64,000 nucleotides of DNA from Neolewinella maritima. Its GTDB lineage: Bacteria; Bacteroidota; Bacteroidia; Chitinophagales; Saprospiraceae. Positions 23,651-31,716 of the stretch are shown here, piece by piece (position 1 is the first letter of the stretch; the number at the start of each line of letters is the position of its first letter). The stretch covers positions 310,001 through 374,000 of the forward strand of contig NZ_CAKLPZ010000002.1 in the NCBI RefSeq assembly GCF_923081025.1. The letters run 5' to 3'. The notes beneath the pieces were generated by a model. It made no database searches, had not been told where the DNA came from, and saw nothing but the letters and a program-made list of their open reading frames with translations. The position numbers and the translations under genes were made by a program.

Positions 23651-24133
23651 GGGGGTGGGGTGGATGGGTGGTGTAAGGTAAAGTGTTTGGGGGTTTGGGC
23701 GGGGGCGCTGGTGCGGGGGTGGTGGGAGGAAGTTGCTAGTTCTACGCCCTGTTTGGGTACGACTACTGGGGTGAGGGGTGGGGTAGGTAGTTCGACGCGT
23801 GAGGTGATGCTACGGGATGGCATTGCGTAGATACAACGTTTGGGTGGTGTATATACGCACGTGGGGAACACCGACACCTGATGTGTACACCTTGAGGGAT
23901 TGGCGTATATATTGGGGGCTGCATACAATTGTGCGTTTATGCAATGTGTGTAGCCGTGTGTTGGGGCAATCAAAATACCAAGCCAAACGGTAGTTCTAGA
24001 ATAATATGGAGCCACTTACTAAATAGGGGAATTCAAATACACCATCAGTTATAGACCTAGTATTTTTTATATTAGCACTTACTAACAAAAGTCCTATAGT
24101 TTTACTATATTGCCGACAACCAAAAGCAAACGT
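23651..24133. other. Intergenic: G-rich tract, then AT-rich inverted repeats, no gene
   Basis: Positions 23651-23740 are strongly G-rich on the plus strand, with a quadruplex-type run at 23689-23718. At 23859-23918 TATATACGC and GCGTATATA can pair around a ~45-nt loop with an inner ACAC/GTGT pairing. From about 23960 the base composition becomes AT-rich, marking the left edge of the accessory island. I see no convincing coding sequence. Confidence 0.6.
23689..23718 (+). other. Potential G-quadruplex motif
   Basis: Four G-runs (5, 3, 5, 5) with loops of 3, 1 and 8 nt. It lies 39-68 nt upstream of the start of the zinc protease gene, so it is on the template side of that gene's promoter region. 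Confidence 0.45.
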
Positions 24134-24319
24134 ATGAGACCTGAGCTAAAAGAATTCATCTTAGGTATAGTAGTCTTACTGGGGTTAGGTAGTATTCTAT
24201 CTACAACCATTACCCCAGAGTCATTCGGAGGCTGGCTTGTTACAATATTCGGAACATTTATTTCATTTTCTGTAATTAATTTTTTTTGGTTCGTCATAGT
24301 TCCACTATGGCAACGCTAA
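24134..24319 (+). CDS. Small two-helix membrane protein
   Basis: A 61-residue protein. ATG 24134 (MRPELKEF) is preferred over an upstream TTG. Two hydrophobic segments, about residues 9-24 (ILGIVVLLGLGSIL) and 33-56 (WLVTIFGTFISFSVINFFWF). AT-rich compared with the flanking chromosome. No family recognised. It lies 79 nt before another orphan membrane-anchored protein on the same strand, so the two may be expressed together. Confidence 0.55.
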   Translation: MRPELKEFILGIVVLLGLGSILSTTITPESFGGWLVTIFGTFISFSVINFFWFVIVPLWQR

Positions 24320-24398
24320 CTGCTAGAGCCTAGATTGACTAAAGGATAACCTACCCGCAACACTATTTCACCCTCTATCTTAATTAAAAATATTCACT

Positions 24399-24878
24399 AT
24401 GAATATAAGTAACAATACTACGTCTAACCCAAGCGCCTATGCTGTTGAGTGGATGAATGCCATATGTAAAGAAATGAACACTACAACTGTAAAAATGAGA
24501 GACGGCCAAGATTGGTCACCCGACAACGCAGTGAATGTTGTAGATTTTTTTCAAATTCACATCCTTATGAATAGGGGGATATATAACTATCTTGATGATA
24601 AAGGATTGCTATACACAGGTCGATGTCCAGTATACGGAACGTCAATAGGTAAAGACCGATCATTTACCTTGTTTGGTAGAAAGATATACCTTTCAAGTCA
24701 AGGTGTGCAATTTGCTAAACGTCACGACGGTAAAGATGAAACTGGTAAGTCTACCAACACCACCGTAAACCATTCTCATACTTCAGATGAAACCCCCAAA
24801 GTAAGCACTTTTGGGAAAATCGGAGTATTTGGATTCTGGATTGTGTTATTTCTATTTATAGCTAAAAGTTGTGTATGA
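24399..24878 (+). CDS. Hypothetical protein with C-terminal membrane anchor
   Basis: A 159-residue protein. Residues 1-60 look globular and helical (AYAVEWMNAICKEMN, AVNVVDFFQIHILMNRGIY). A motif RCPVYGTSIGKDRSF, then FGRKIYLSSQG, suggests a small beta fold. A polar linker (about 108-135) leads to a single C-terminal TM helix (FGFWIVLFLFIAKS). No family recognised. AT-rich, likely transferred; it sits in the accessory island after the small two-helix protein. Confidence 0.55.
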   Translation: MNISNNTTSNPSAYAVEWMNAICKEMNTTTVKMRDGQDWSPDNAVNVVDFFQIHILMNRGIYNYLDDKGLLYTGRCPVYGTSIGKDRSFTLFGRKIYLSSQGVQFAKRHDGKDETGKSTNTTVNHSHTSDETPKVSTFGKIGVFGFWIVLFLFIAKSCV

Positions 24879-25293
24879 CGTATGATAAGATTTTTGTGAA
24901 TAGTGCAATAGTAATACCAGCTACATAACTGAATTATGTAATTTAACTTTGAATATTTGGACTATCAAGTTATAGTCAAATTGAAAAAGGATACCCTCAA
25001 CACGGCCTCAACTCCATTAAGCTAAGCTCTTCCCTACTATACTGGAACCCTTGGCCGTGGTTGCTTAGCGGTTACTCTTGTGTCAAGGTAGCTTAGAAAG
25101 TAACTTTAGGACATAGTGCCCCCGCCCGGCCGTGAGGTGGCCCGTGCCGTGACCTGCTGTCTTGATAGTCCATCAGCGTGCTGAGCGATAGTTAAATTTG
25201 CCGATAGGCTTCGGGGCCTTCGGCATACACATGTCGGTCCTGGCTGCGCATAATCCATCTTAGTCGAACACGGCTCGGGAGGGGTCACTGACG
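24879..25293. other. Intergenic: remnant DNA, no intact gene
   Basis: Switches from AT-rich (to about 25000) to GC-rich remnant sequence that leads into the IS1182-type transposase fragment. Short possible coding scraps exist on both strands but none that I can name. Confidence 0.5.
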
Positions 25294-25643
25294 CGCAACC
25301 GCCAGCGGCTGCAGTAATGGCCGGAAGTGTACCACACTCGGCAGGCCATCGTGAAACACCCGTTTGGCAGCATCAAACGAAGTTGGGGTGCCTACTTCAC
25401 GTCGATGAAGGACTAGTAGCCGTAGACAAGGAGGTCAGTTTACTAGCCTGCTGCTATAACCTACGGCGGAGTGTGTCCATTGTGGGCGTTCCGGAACTGC
25501 TACGGCGGTTGAGAGGGCGCGTTTTAGCGGGAAATGACTCCGTTTTGGCGTTCGCAGGGGCATTTGAGCGCCTTATGACGGCCTTTTGCGACCATTACCT
25601 GGCTATACTAAATGGAAAGCTAGGTAGGCGGAAATCTGCTTAG
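25294..25643 (+). pseudogene. IS1182-type transposase C-terminal remnant, copy 1
   Basis: The plus strand reads RNRQRLQ, a stop, then [32 protein letters not shown] and a TAG stop. With a frameshift it continues [37 protein letters not shown] to a TAG at 25641. The HPFGxIKRxWG plus YNLRR pattern is typical of the end of IS1182-family DDE transposases. A second, related copy of the last ~80 residues is at 29050-29302. Both are followed by the same short repeat. Confidence 0.75.
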
Positions 25644-25650
25644 CTTGGAC

Positions 25651-25704
25651 GTGAGCTTTTGCACGGCCTCCCGTTGGGCGACATGCCGGCATCAAAGCCG
25701 GCAC
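25651..25704 (+). repeat. Island spacer repeat, copy 1
   Basis: Core GAGCTTTTGCACGGCCTCCC then GTTGGGCGA and a hairpin GCCGGC-ATCAAA-GCCGGC. Related copies at 27157, 29311 and (hairpin side only) about 30489. It precedes the orphan gene at 25958. Confidence 0.8.
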
Positions 25705-25957
25705 GAGAACAACCCAAAGTGATGCTGGCAAACCGCTGAATCGAGTAAAATTACTGTTATTAAGGCTGCGACTACAAAAGTTGTGCTGATTATTGGTGAG
25801 AACGGGACAGAATATATCGCTGTAAACTACTGTGAACTAAAGGCTAATGTACTCAACCCAAAATCTAGAGTAGCAGTTAACATATACGTTGATCTTCTGT
25901 TCAGTGTGAATAGTACTATGATATAAAAACTTGCAGGCCTTAATTTCTATAAATCAA

Positions 25958-26629
25958 ATGATGGAAAGTACTGTCTTAGGGCTTAATCTCTGGGCGTGGT
26001 TGGGTTTCATATTTCTAGCTCTTGCTGGTGTATGTTCAGCTAAGGCTGCGAAGGCTACGTCAAGTCAGATAGTTCGAAACGAAGTTGACTCCGGTGTTGT
26101 GAGAACATTGGATGGCACGCAGTCCCAGTTTTCACTGTCTATAGATAAAATTACTCATCCAATACAGGATGCGTACACCTTTGCTATCAATAAACACAAA
26201 GAAGCGAATGACGACTATGTAAACAACATGACTGCATACGGTTATATATTGCACGCAATCAACCAAATGGCTATTGGTGATATAATAATAGAAAACGGAG
26301 AAAGTCTTACTACTGCTCAGTTAAGTATGGCAAACCGCAAAATTGGCGAAGATATTTCAGGTGCATATAATCGTCTAGGAGGGTCGCTTAGTACTTTAAA
26401 GATATTGATTGTAGGCGTTGGCAACGCCGATCTGAATGATATTGTTTCTAAATATGAACTAGCCGTAAAGGAAGCAAGTGAAAACCGCAGTAGGCTTATC
26501 AGCAAAGAAATTAGTTACAAAGATTACGAGCAAAGCGTATCAGCATTGACAGTGTTATACGCTCAAGTTATCGAGGCGTTGAGTTCTACTAGAAGGAAAG
26601 TGCTTCAGCAAAATGCAGGTTCTGAATAG
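25958..26629 (+). CDS. Hypothetical protein, one TM helix plus helical domain
   Basis: A 223-residue protein. ATG 25958 (MMESTVLG) was preferred over TTG 25931. One N-terminal TM helix (LNLWAWLGFIFLALAGVC). The rest is mostly helical and polar (QDAYTFAINKHKEANDDYVN, YELAVKEASENRSRLISKE, YAQVIEALSSTRRKVLQQ). No catalytic motif or family recognised. AT-rich, sitting alone between two spacer units of the island. Confidence 0.55.
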   Translation: MMESTVLGLNLWAWLGFIFLALAGVCSAKAAKATSSQIVRNEVDSGVVRTLDGTQSQFSLSIDKITHPIQDAYTFAINKHKEANDDYVNNMTAYGYILHAINQMAIGDIIIENGESLTTAQLSMANRKIGEDISGAYNRLGGSLSTLKILIVGVGNADLNDIVSKYELAVKEASENRSRLISKEISYKDYEQSVSALTVLYAQVIEALSSTRRKVLQQNAGSE

Positions 26630-26771
26630 ACTGACAATGATCGATCAAATTATCTCGATACGTGATGTGGTAGAACTATTGACTCAAAATTATGGAGTGG
26701 CAAATGGGTGGTTGCTTTAAGAAGTCTTGGTGACGGACTTTGATAGCATCTATATTAAATCACCACACTGC

Positions 26772-27060
26772 TAATTGGGTAATTTTGATTCTTCCATACA
26801 AGAAAAGTCCGCCCAACACCACGCCTACGTCAACCGGGGCTGGGTGGGGATGAAGCTGGTGAGTGCTAGCGGTGCCCGGGGTCGTCACGTCGCCAATGGG
26901 CCAAAAGCTCCCGCTGGTCGGTTTTGGCCCATGCCGCCGCGCCGCCCCCTCATGGGTGGAAAAGATAGTGCCGATCGCTTCGGTCAGTGCTAGCCCCGGC
27001 TGCGTAGGCGTAAACGTCAGGCTGGGCAAAAGCTCAAACGGCCGCTTCGCGTGCCGTATA
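26772..27060 (-). other. Repeated unrecognised coding-like segment, copy 1
   Basis: GC-rich stretch inside the AT-rich island. The minus strand is open and protein-like: RPFELLPSLTFTPTQPG, LALTEAIGTIFSTHEGAARR, SFWPIGDVTTPGTASTHQLH, PHPAPVDVGVVLGGLFLYG. A more decayed copy lies at 30330-30480 (LVEATNTTLSTHEGTARRH on the minus strand). I do not recognise the family. The segment looks like a fragment of a larger gene rather than a complete one. Its GAGCTTTTGCCCAGCCT start is an inverted match to the spacer repeat at 27159. Confidence 0.45.
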
Positions 27061-27156
27061 AGCTTTGCTCAGCCAAAACAAAGTAATGTAGTTATATTGG
27101 CGAGATGAATTTTGCTAGTTAAAATCCAAATGATCGTTGGTACAACCTTAGCTCAA

Positions 27157-27205
27157 ATGAGCTTTTGCACAGCCTCCCGTTGGGCGAAATGCCGGCATTA
27201 GACCG
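27157..27205 (+). repeat. Island spacer repeat, copy 2
   Basis: GAGCTTTTGCACAGCCTCCC then GTTGGGCGAAATGCCGGC and a shortened hairpin side ending GACCGGT. Ends 96 nt before the 520-residue gene. Confidence 0.8.
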
Positions 27206-27301
27206 GTCCGTTAGATCTCAACTTGACTACATGACAGCGACAATAATTTATGCTATAAATATCAATAACGCAAATTTTTGCAGACCTAAGAATTCCGTGT
27301 G

Positions 27302-28864
27302 ATGTTAGTTAAAGGTAAAGGTATAAATATTTATAAAATCAATATTTGGGCAATCTGTGGTTTTGTCTTATTCATTGGCATAACAGTTTTTACTATTCAG
27401 CCAGATTCATCTAACTTAGCTATCAGCATTTGGTTACCATTAATCATATCTGTTGCAGCGGGCTTAGTATTTATATTTTTTACCAAAGTGTCTATTTTAG
27501 AAGAGAAGGTAATTCTTTCAATTCTACAAGGATTAGATCGTGGACAGGATCGCTACACAGTTATCTCAAAAATAGAAAGTGCAATTACGAAAACTAAATT
27601 TTTGGTTACGAATACTGGCAGAAAAGAAATTCGAGAATTAGGGTACTTAAATTACGTATACAATAGCTGCCTAGAAATTCCGAAGCGACCAAATATGAGA
27701 CCTTATTCAGCAGATTTCATCATTGATAATACTGAGAATAGACTTAGGGATTTTAATATTTCTGCAGTTAATCTTGAAGTGATCGAAAAAATTAATTATA
27801 AGGTGATCGATGATTGTAGTGTTTACGCACTTTCCAATGAGGCATTAAAAAACAAACTGTTATGCTATTTATATAGCCCATTATCCAAGAAAATTGATAG
27901 TATACATTGGGTGAAGAAAATTTTTGAAGATGGAGCGAATTATAACGAACTAAGGAATTTTGATCCGAAAAATATTGACGACTATACAAAGTCAATAAAT
28001 GATTGCATCAAGTATATTAAGCTTTTATGCCATCAGTTTGACAGCGCTGTTGACAGAGAAATAAACCATGTAACTTACGAAACTCTGACCATCGTTGCAT
28101 TGGGATATATTTGGCATAGTTCCACTCTAATAGATAATATGAGAGAAGATCATATTCATCTTGATCACACGATTCAAAATTGGAATGAACAGCTAAATAC
28201 GTATAGAAGCAGGTTTATGAGTGAACCTATTTCCCGACCGTTGCAAATAGTTAAAACAGTGTTTTTTCAAAAAAAATTTTATTCGATAGAATACATAGCC
28301 AAAGTTTTGGAACAATTTGGGCCAGATCAATACTATATTTTTTATACTCAATTATTGCAATATAATGTCATAAACGCATTGAGAGAGAGTGAAGAAAGTT
28401 TCTTGTCAGTATTCCAAAATTACAATAAACATTACAATGCCAATCTAGCTATCTACAGTCTCAATATTTTTGCTCAATACTACCACGAATTATTAAAGGT
28501 ATGGTATACTTTCTACACGGCCGACAAAATTGACGAATCTGTATATGAGCATCTTGCCAATCACGCAAATCCTTATAAAAACCACTATATCTCGGCTATC
28601 CTCTATATGGCACAGACAACGGGCGACTTAGGTGCTTTTCAACACCTTCTATCGGAGGGATACATTATTGAACAAGTTCATCAGAAATTCCTGCAAGCCA
28701 AATTTAGAATGGAGTTTGAAAGCTCAATTCTTTACCCTGGTATGGTGGGAGATTTAGCTTTAATGACAAGTAAAAACAAAACTCATATTGATACCAAAAG
28801 CTTTTCCACTTACATTACTGGTTCTCAAATCAAATTAGTTTATTATGAAAAAATCTCCAAATAA
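27302..28864 (+). CDS. Orphan two-TM protein, 520 residues
   Basis: ATG 27302 follows a GTG that gives one extra residue. Two N-terminal TM helices (INIWAICGFVLFIGITVFTI and ISIWLPLIISVAAGLVFIFF) are followed by a ~450-residue cytosolic part. The first part (QDRYTVISKIESAITKTKFL, TNTGRKEIREL) might be a small sensor or nucleotide-handling fold. The rest is helical and Tyr/Asn-rich. I recognise no family. The 2TM-plus-large-soluble-domain layout is shared with several membrane-associated defence proteins, but that is only an analogy. Strongly AT-rich and flanked by spacer units. Confidence 0.6.
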   Translation: MLVKGKGINIYKINIWAICGFVLFIGITVFTIQPDSSNLAISIWLPLIISVAAGLVFIFFTKVSILEEKVILSILQGLDRGQDRYTVISKIESAITKTKFLVTNTGRKEIRELGYLNYVYNSCLEIPKRPNMRPYSADFIIDNTENRLRDFNISAVNLEVIEKINYKVIDDCSVYALSNEALKNKLLCYLYSPLSKKIDSIHWVKKIFEDGANYNELRNFDPKNIDDYTKSINDCIKYIKLLCHQFDSAVDREINHVTYETLTIVALGYIWHSSTLIDNMREDHIHLDHTIQNWNEQLNTYRSRFMSEPISRPLQIVKTVFFQKKFYSIEYIAKVLEQFGPDQYYIFYTQLLQYNVINALRESEESFLSVFQNYNKHYNANLAIYSLNIFAQYYHELLKVWYTFYTADKIDESVYEHLANHANPYKNHYISAILYMAQTTGDLGAFQHLLSEGYIIEQVHQKFLQAKFRMEFESSILYPGMVGDLALMTSKNKTHIDTKSFSTYITGSQIKLVYYEKISK

Positions 28865-29049
28865 TATGTATACCCGAGACCTTACAAACAGAAGTCAAGA
28901 GAGGTTGGTAACACTTTTTGGTATTACTAAATATAGGCATAATATTGGTGGAGTTTCAATGTTTAGTCACCGTTGCTTTGTTTGTTTGGCAATTAGTACC
29001 TGTGTTCTCCGCGGCTGGTCTCTGTCTAAGATCAGTCGGTAGTAGCGTC

Positions 29050-29302
29050 CGCAGTCCACTTGGTGAAGGGGCTACCAGCTGTAAATGGAAAGTATAGTTC
29101 ACTAGCCTACTGCTATAACCTACGGCGGAGTGTGGTCATTGTGGGCATTCTGGAACTGTTGCGGCGGTTGAGGGGGCGTGCTTTAGTGGGAGATGAATCC
29201 TTTGTGGCGTTCGCAGCGGCATTTGTGGGCCTCATGACGGCCTTTTGCGACCATCATCCGGGAATACTGGAAGTAAAGCTGGGTGGGCAGAAATTTGCTT
29301 AG
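29050..29302 (+). pseudogene. IS1182-type transposase C-terminal remnant, copy 2
   Basis: The plus strand reads LVKGLPAVNGKYSSLAYCYN, LRRSVVIVGILELLRRLRGR, and ends KLGGQKFA. It is clearly homologous to residues at 25400-25643 and likewise ends 9 nt before a spacer repeat. The region 28865-29049 between the two-TM gene and this remnant has no gene I can support. Confidence 0.75.
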
Positions 29303-29310
29303 TTTGGACG

Positions 29311-29363
29311 AGAGCTTTTGCACAGTCTCCCGTTGGGCAAAATTGCCGGCGTTAAAGCCGGCA
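29311..29363 (+). repeat. Island spacer repeat, copy 3
   Basis: GAGCTTTTGCACAGTCTCCC then GTTGGGCAAAA and hairpin TTGCCGGC-GTTAAA-GCCGGCAA. Ends 94 nt before the PD-(D/E)XK-like gene, the same spacing as copy 2 to its gene. Confidence 0.8.
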
Positions 29364-29456
29364 ACTTCACTGATAGCAACCTTGTAAAGATTCGGATCTG
29401 ATACTGGATCTAGGATTATTATTTATCGTAAGCAAACCCGTTTAAATCATTAATTT

Positions 29457-30284
29457 ATGGACATTCAAATGGTGGAAGAGAAGATCAAGTCTTATAAGAA
29501 GGAGGTAACAGAGTTCCACCCTTTTCTTAAAAATTTTCTGCCGAAAGTTCCACATATCAAGCATGTAGAGTACACACACGGTAACAGTGAATACGGAGTT
29601 GACTTCATCTTAATAGAAGAGGACGATAAGCTGAAGAGCGAAAAATATATCGGTGTCATTGTGAAGACTGGCAAAATCAGACAGTCTAGTGTAGAGGGAA
29701 TTGAGCGACAAATTCGAGAGTCATTCAAAATGCCCAAGATCGTTTTTAACGGCTCAAAAGAGGTTAACCTAAAGACCGTATGGTTAATATCAAACGATAC
29801 AATTACTTCAAATGCGAGGCGCAAAATATTTAAATACTTCCGGGAAGTTAACATAGAAGTTATCGATTCACTGCTATTGTCGCGTCTTGTTGCCTTCCAT
29901 CACCCGGAATACATTAATGGCTTGGTTGAAAATGTATTTGCTATAACTAATCAGCATGTGCCGGATAGTGGCGAATTACCTAAAGTGGACACGGAGGGAA
30001 AGTATAAAGGATATTATGAAAATGTCTATGGGGAACAGTTCATATTTTTAGGCGATAGACAGACCGAAAGGGCAGTGATTTATGGAGGAGATTTCGGTTG
30101 GGAAACCGAGATAGTTATCTTTGCGGGTATGGATGGAGGGGATTGGATATTTGGAGATGCAGAAATATTGTGGATAAGTAATTGTTATGCAACTATGACG
30201 AATAGTAAAATAGAAGAAATTTATAATGAATTTTTTCATAAGTTAAATCCGTTCAATGCACTTGCAGGTAGATTACCTTATTAG
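29457..30284 (+). CDS. PD-(D/E)XK nuclease-like protein
   Basis: A 275-residue protein. The N-terminal domain has the restriction-endonuclease-like layout: HIKHVEYTHGNSEYGVDFIL (Glu, then Asp of the PD motif), then YIGVIVKTGKI (the xxK strand), then EGIERQIRES and VWLISNDTITSNARRKIFKY. This resembles Mrr/NACHT-associated PDDEXK domains, though the usual Glu of ExK is Val (VIVK). The C-terminal ~90 residues are an unrecognised domain. AT-rich, lone gene between spacer units; a defence or mobile-element role is inferred. Confidence 0.6.
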   Translation: MDIQMVEEKIKSYKKEVTEFHPFLKNFLPKVPHIKHVEYTHGNSEYGVDFILIEEDDKLKSEKYIGVIVKTGKIRQSSVEGIERQIRESFKMPKIVFNGSKEVNLKTVWLISNDTITSNARRKIFKYFREVNIEVIDSLLLSRLVAFHHPEYINGLVENVFAITNQHVPDSGELPKVDTEGKYKGYYENVYGEQFIFLGDRQTERAVIYGGDFGWETEIVIFAGMDGGDWIFGDAEILWISNCYATMTNSKIEEIYNEFFHKLNPFNALAGRLPY

Positions 30285-30609
30285 TCATAAATGCATGTTA
30301 GCCAAGGGGTACAATGTAAGCTCGCCTAACATCACGACCCTCATCAACCGAGGCCGGGTGGAAGTAAGGTTAGTGGGTATTGTAGGTGCCCGGTGCCGCC
30401 GCGCTGTCCCTTCGTGGGTGGAAAGGGTAGTGTTGGTTGCTTCGACTAGTTGACTGCCCCGACTGCGAGGTCGTACGCGTTCAGCGACATAGTGGCATCA
30501 GGCCGGCACCGAGAACACTCAATAGAGTGCTGAGCAGGCTGGAAAACGTTCGTCAAAAGTTGACAGATACCATCAACTATGCGTGTCTTTGTGTCAGCAA
30601 AGAACGAAG
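30285..30609. repeat. Island spacer unit 4: decayed repeated segment plus hairpin end
   Basis: Positions 30330-30480 are a decayed copy of the segment at 26772-27060 (shared CATCAACCG.GGC.GGGTGG and GTGGGTGGAAAG blocks). Positions 30489-30525 match the outer end of spacer copy 1 (GCATCA..GCCGGCAC.GAGAAC). It precedes the GNAT/HTH pair just as the other spacers precede single genes. Confidence 0.6.
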
Positions 30610-31095
30610 ATGCCCCTACAGGAAGAGCCAAGTGGTCGCACATTGGCTTCTGCCATTGAAACAGTCTCTGGCGCCGACTACCGCTGGATTGCCGACACTC
30701 CACACTTCAGGTTTAACTGGAAAAAAGAGTCAGCCAATGAGGTGTACAAGATGTTCCTGGTAGACGAAGACGAGATTTTAGATTTAGTCTCGCTCACCGA
30801 TGGTCCTGAGGAGTACCGTATTCATCTTGATCTAATCGAGACATCGGAGGAGCACCGGGGGGAGAAGAAGACCATCTCAAACATTGCCGGCTGCTTGATC
30901 GCCTTTGCGTGTAAACTAGCTTTTGAACGTAGGTACGACGGCTTCGTCTCGTTGCAACCCAAAACTAAGTTGATCGATCTGTACCAGGAGCGCTACCACT
31001 TTCGTCAGTACGGACACTACTTAGGAGTAGAACAGGAGCTAGCCAGGAAGTTGATTGAAGAATATCTATACGATGAAACAGAAGATGCAACATAA
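30610..31095 (+). CDS. GNAT-fold protein, probable toxin of a toxin-antitoxin pair
   Basis: A 161-residue protein. ATG 30610 is chosen; an upstream GTG would add 9 residues. The C-terminal half has an acetyltransferase-like core: ISNIAGCLIAFACKLAFERR, YDGFVSLQPKTKLIDLYQER and YHFRQYGHYLG. Related Bacteroidota proteins pair with a small HTH protein. Here the HTH gene overlaps its end by 23 nt, so translation is coupled. By analogy with AtaT/TacT, it may acetylate aminoacyl-tRNA; that is inference. Confidence 0.6.
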   Translation: MPLQEEPSGRTLASAIETVSGADYRWIADTPHFRFNWKKESANEVYKMFLVDEDEILDLVSLTDGPEEYRIHLDLIETSEEHRGEKKTISNIAGCLIAFACKLAFERRYDGFVSLQPKTKLIDLYQERYHFRQYGHYLGVEQELARKLIEEYLYDETEDAT

Positions 31096-31621
31096 GGATA
31101 AGCTATACCGTGAGCTGTCCGAGCAGTACAGTGAGGAGGAGCTCGCCGAAAGCTTCGTGTTCAGTAGTGAGTTGACCGATCCAGAAGAGCAGCGGGAGGC
31201 ACACGCTGAATTTCTCAAGCTACGACTGGCAGCACGAGAGAACATGGATGAGGGGGCACAACTGCGCTCAAAACTGTACGCCTTCAAGTTGTCGCTGCAG
31301 GATTACTTTCAGACGAAAAAGTTTGTCCAGGAGTTCAGTTTTGGTCAGCAGGCCAAACGCTACATCGCCATCACGAACCGAAGCAACAGTGAGATTGCCA
31401 GTAACCTGGATATTCATAAGGCCCGCTTGAGCAGGATCGTGAATGGTAAAGAGCATCCGAATACGGAGTTAATGTACCGACTGGAGCGGCACAGTGGCGG
31501 GGAGATACCGGCCTACTACTGGTGGCGACTGTTAGCTCGGGAACTGGAGTACAAACTAAGAACGGATCACCGGAAGAAACAGGAGGAGGCGGACCGGGTA
31601 AACAACCCGCTGTCGCTGTAG
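31073..31621 (+). CDS. HTH protein, probable antitoxin partner
   Basis: A 182-residue protein starting at ATG 31073 inside the end of the GNAT gene. The N-terminal half is acidic and helical (YRELSEQYSEEELAESFVFS). The centre has an XRE-like helix-turn-helix (RSNSEIASNLDIHKARLSRI, VNGKEHPN), followed by YYWWRLLARELEYKLR. The order toxin then antitoxin, with overlap, and the DNA-binding domain suggest autoregulation. A larger antitoxin than is usual for GNAT toxins, which commonly pair with ribbon-helix-helix proteins. Confidence 0.6.
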   Translation: MKQKMQHKDKLYRELSEQYSEEELAESFVFSSELTDPEEQREAHAEFLKLRLAARENMDEGAQLRSKLYAFKLSLQDYFQTKKFVQEFSFGQQAKRYIAITNRSNSEIASNLDIHKARLSRIVNGKEHPNTELMYRLERHSGGEIPAYYWWRLLARELEYKLRTDHRKKQEEADRVNNPLSL

Positions 31622-31716
31622 GCTTCCCAAGTGGCGCGACCAACTCCTTTGGTAGAAACTGAGGAGGTCGTCATCAGTCATAGCGGTCGTTAAATAGCCA
31701 TGCACAGCCGCCATCC
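31622..31716. other. Intergenic between HTH gene and membrane pseudogene
   Basis: Nothing recognisable beyond a change back to GC-rich host-like composition, marking the right edge of the accessory island. Confidence 0.5.

Noticed and set aside
22076-23830. 584-codon plus-strand frame opposite the zinc protease
   Set aside because: Antisense shadow despite its length; the minus frame has a signal peptide and the HExxHxxGxxH motif.
23830-23960. attC-like arrangement (AACGTTTGGG ... TGTTGGGGC) with internal pairing
   Set aside because: The core sites do not fit RYYYAAC/GTTRRRY and no integrase is visible, so an integron site is not supported.
26775-27108. Two plus-strand frames within the repeated segment
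   Set aside because: The minus-strand frame is more protein-like and has a homologous second copy.
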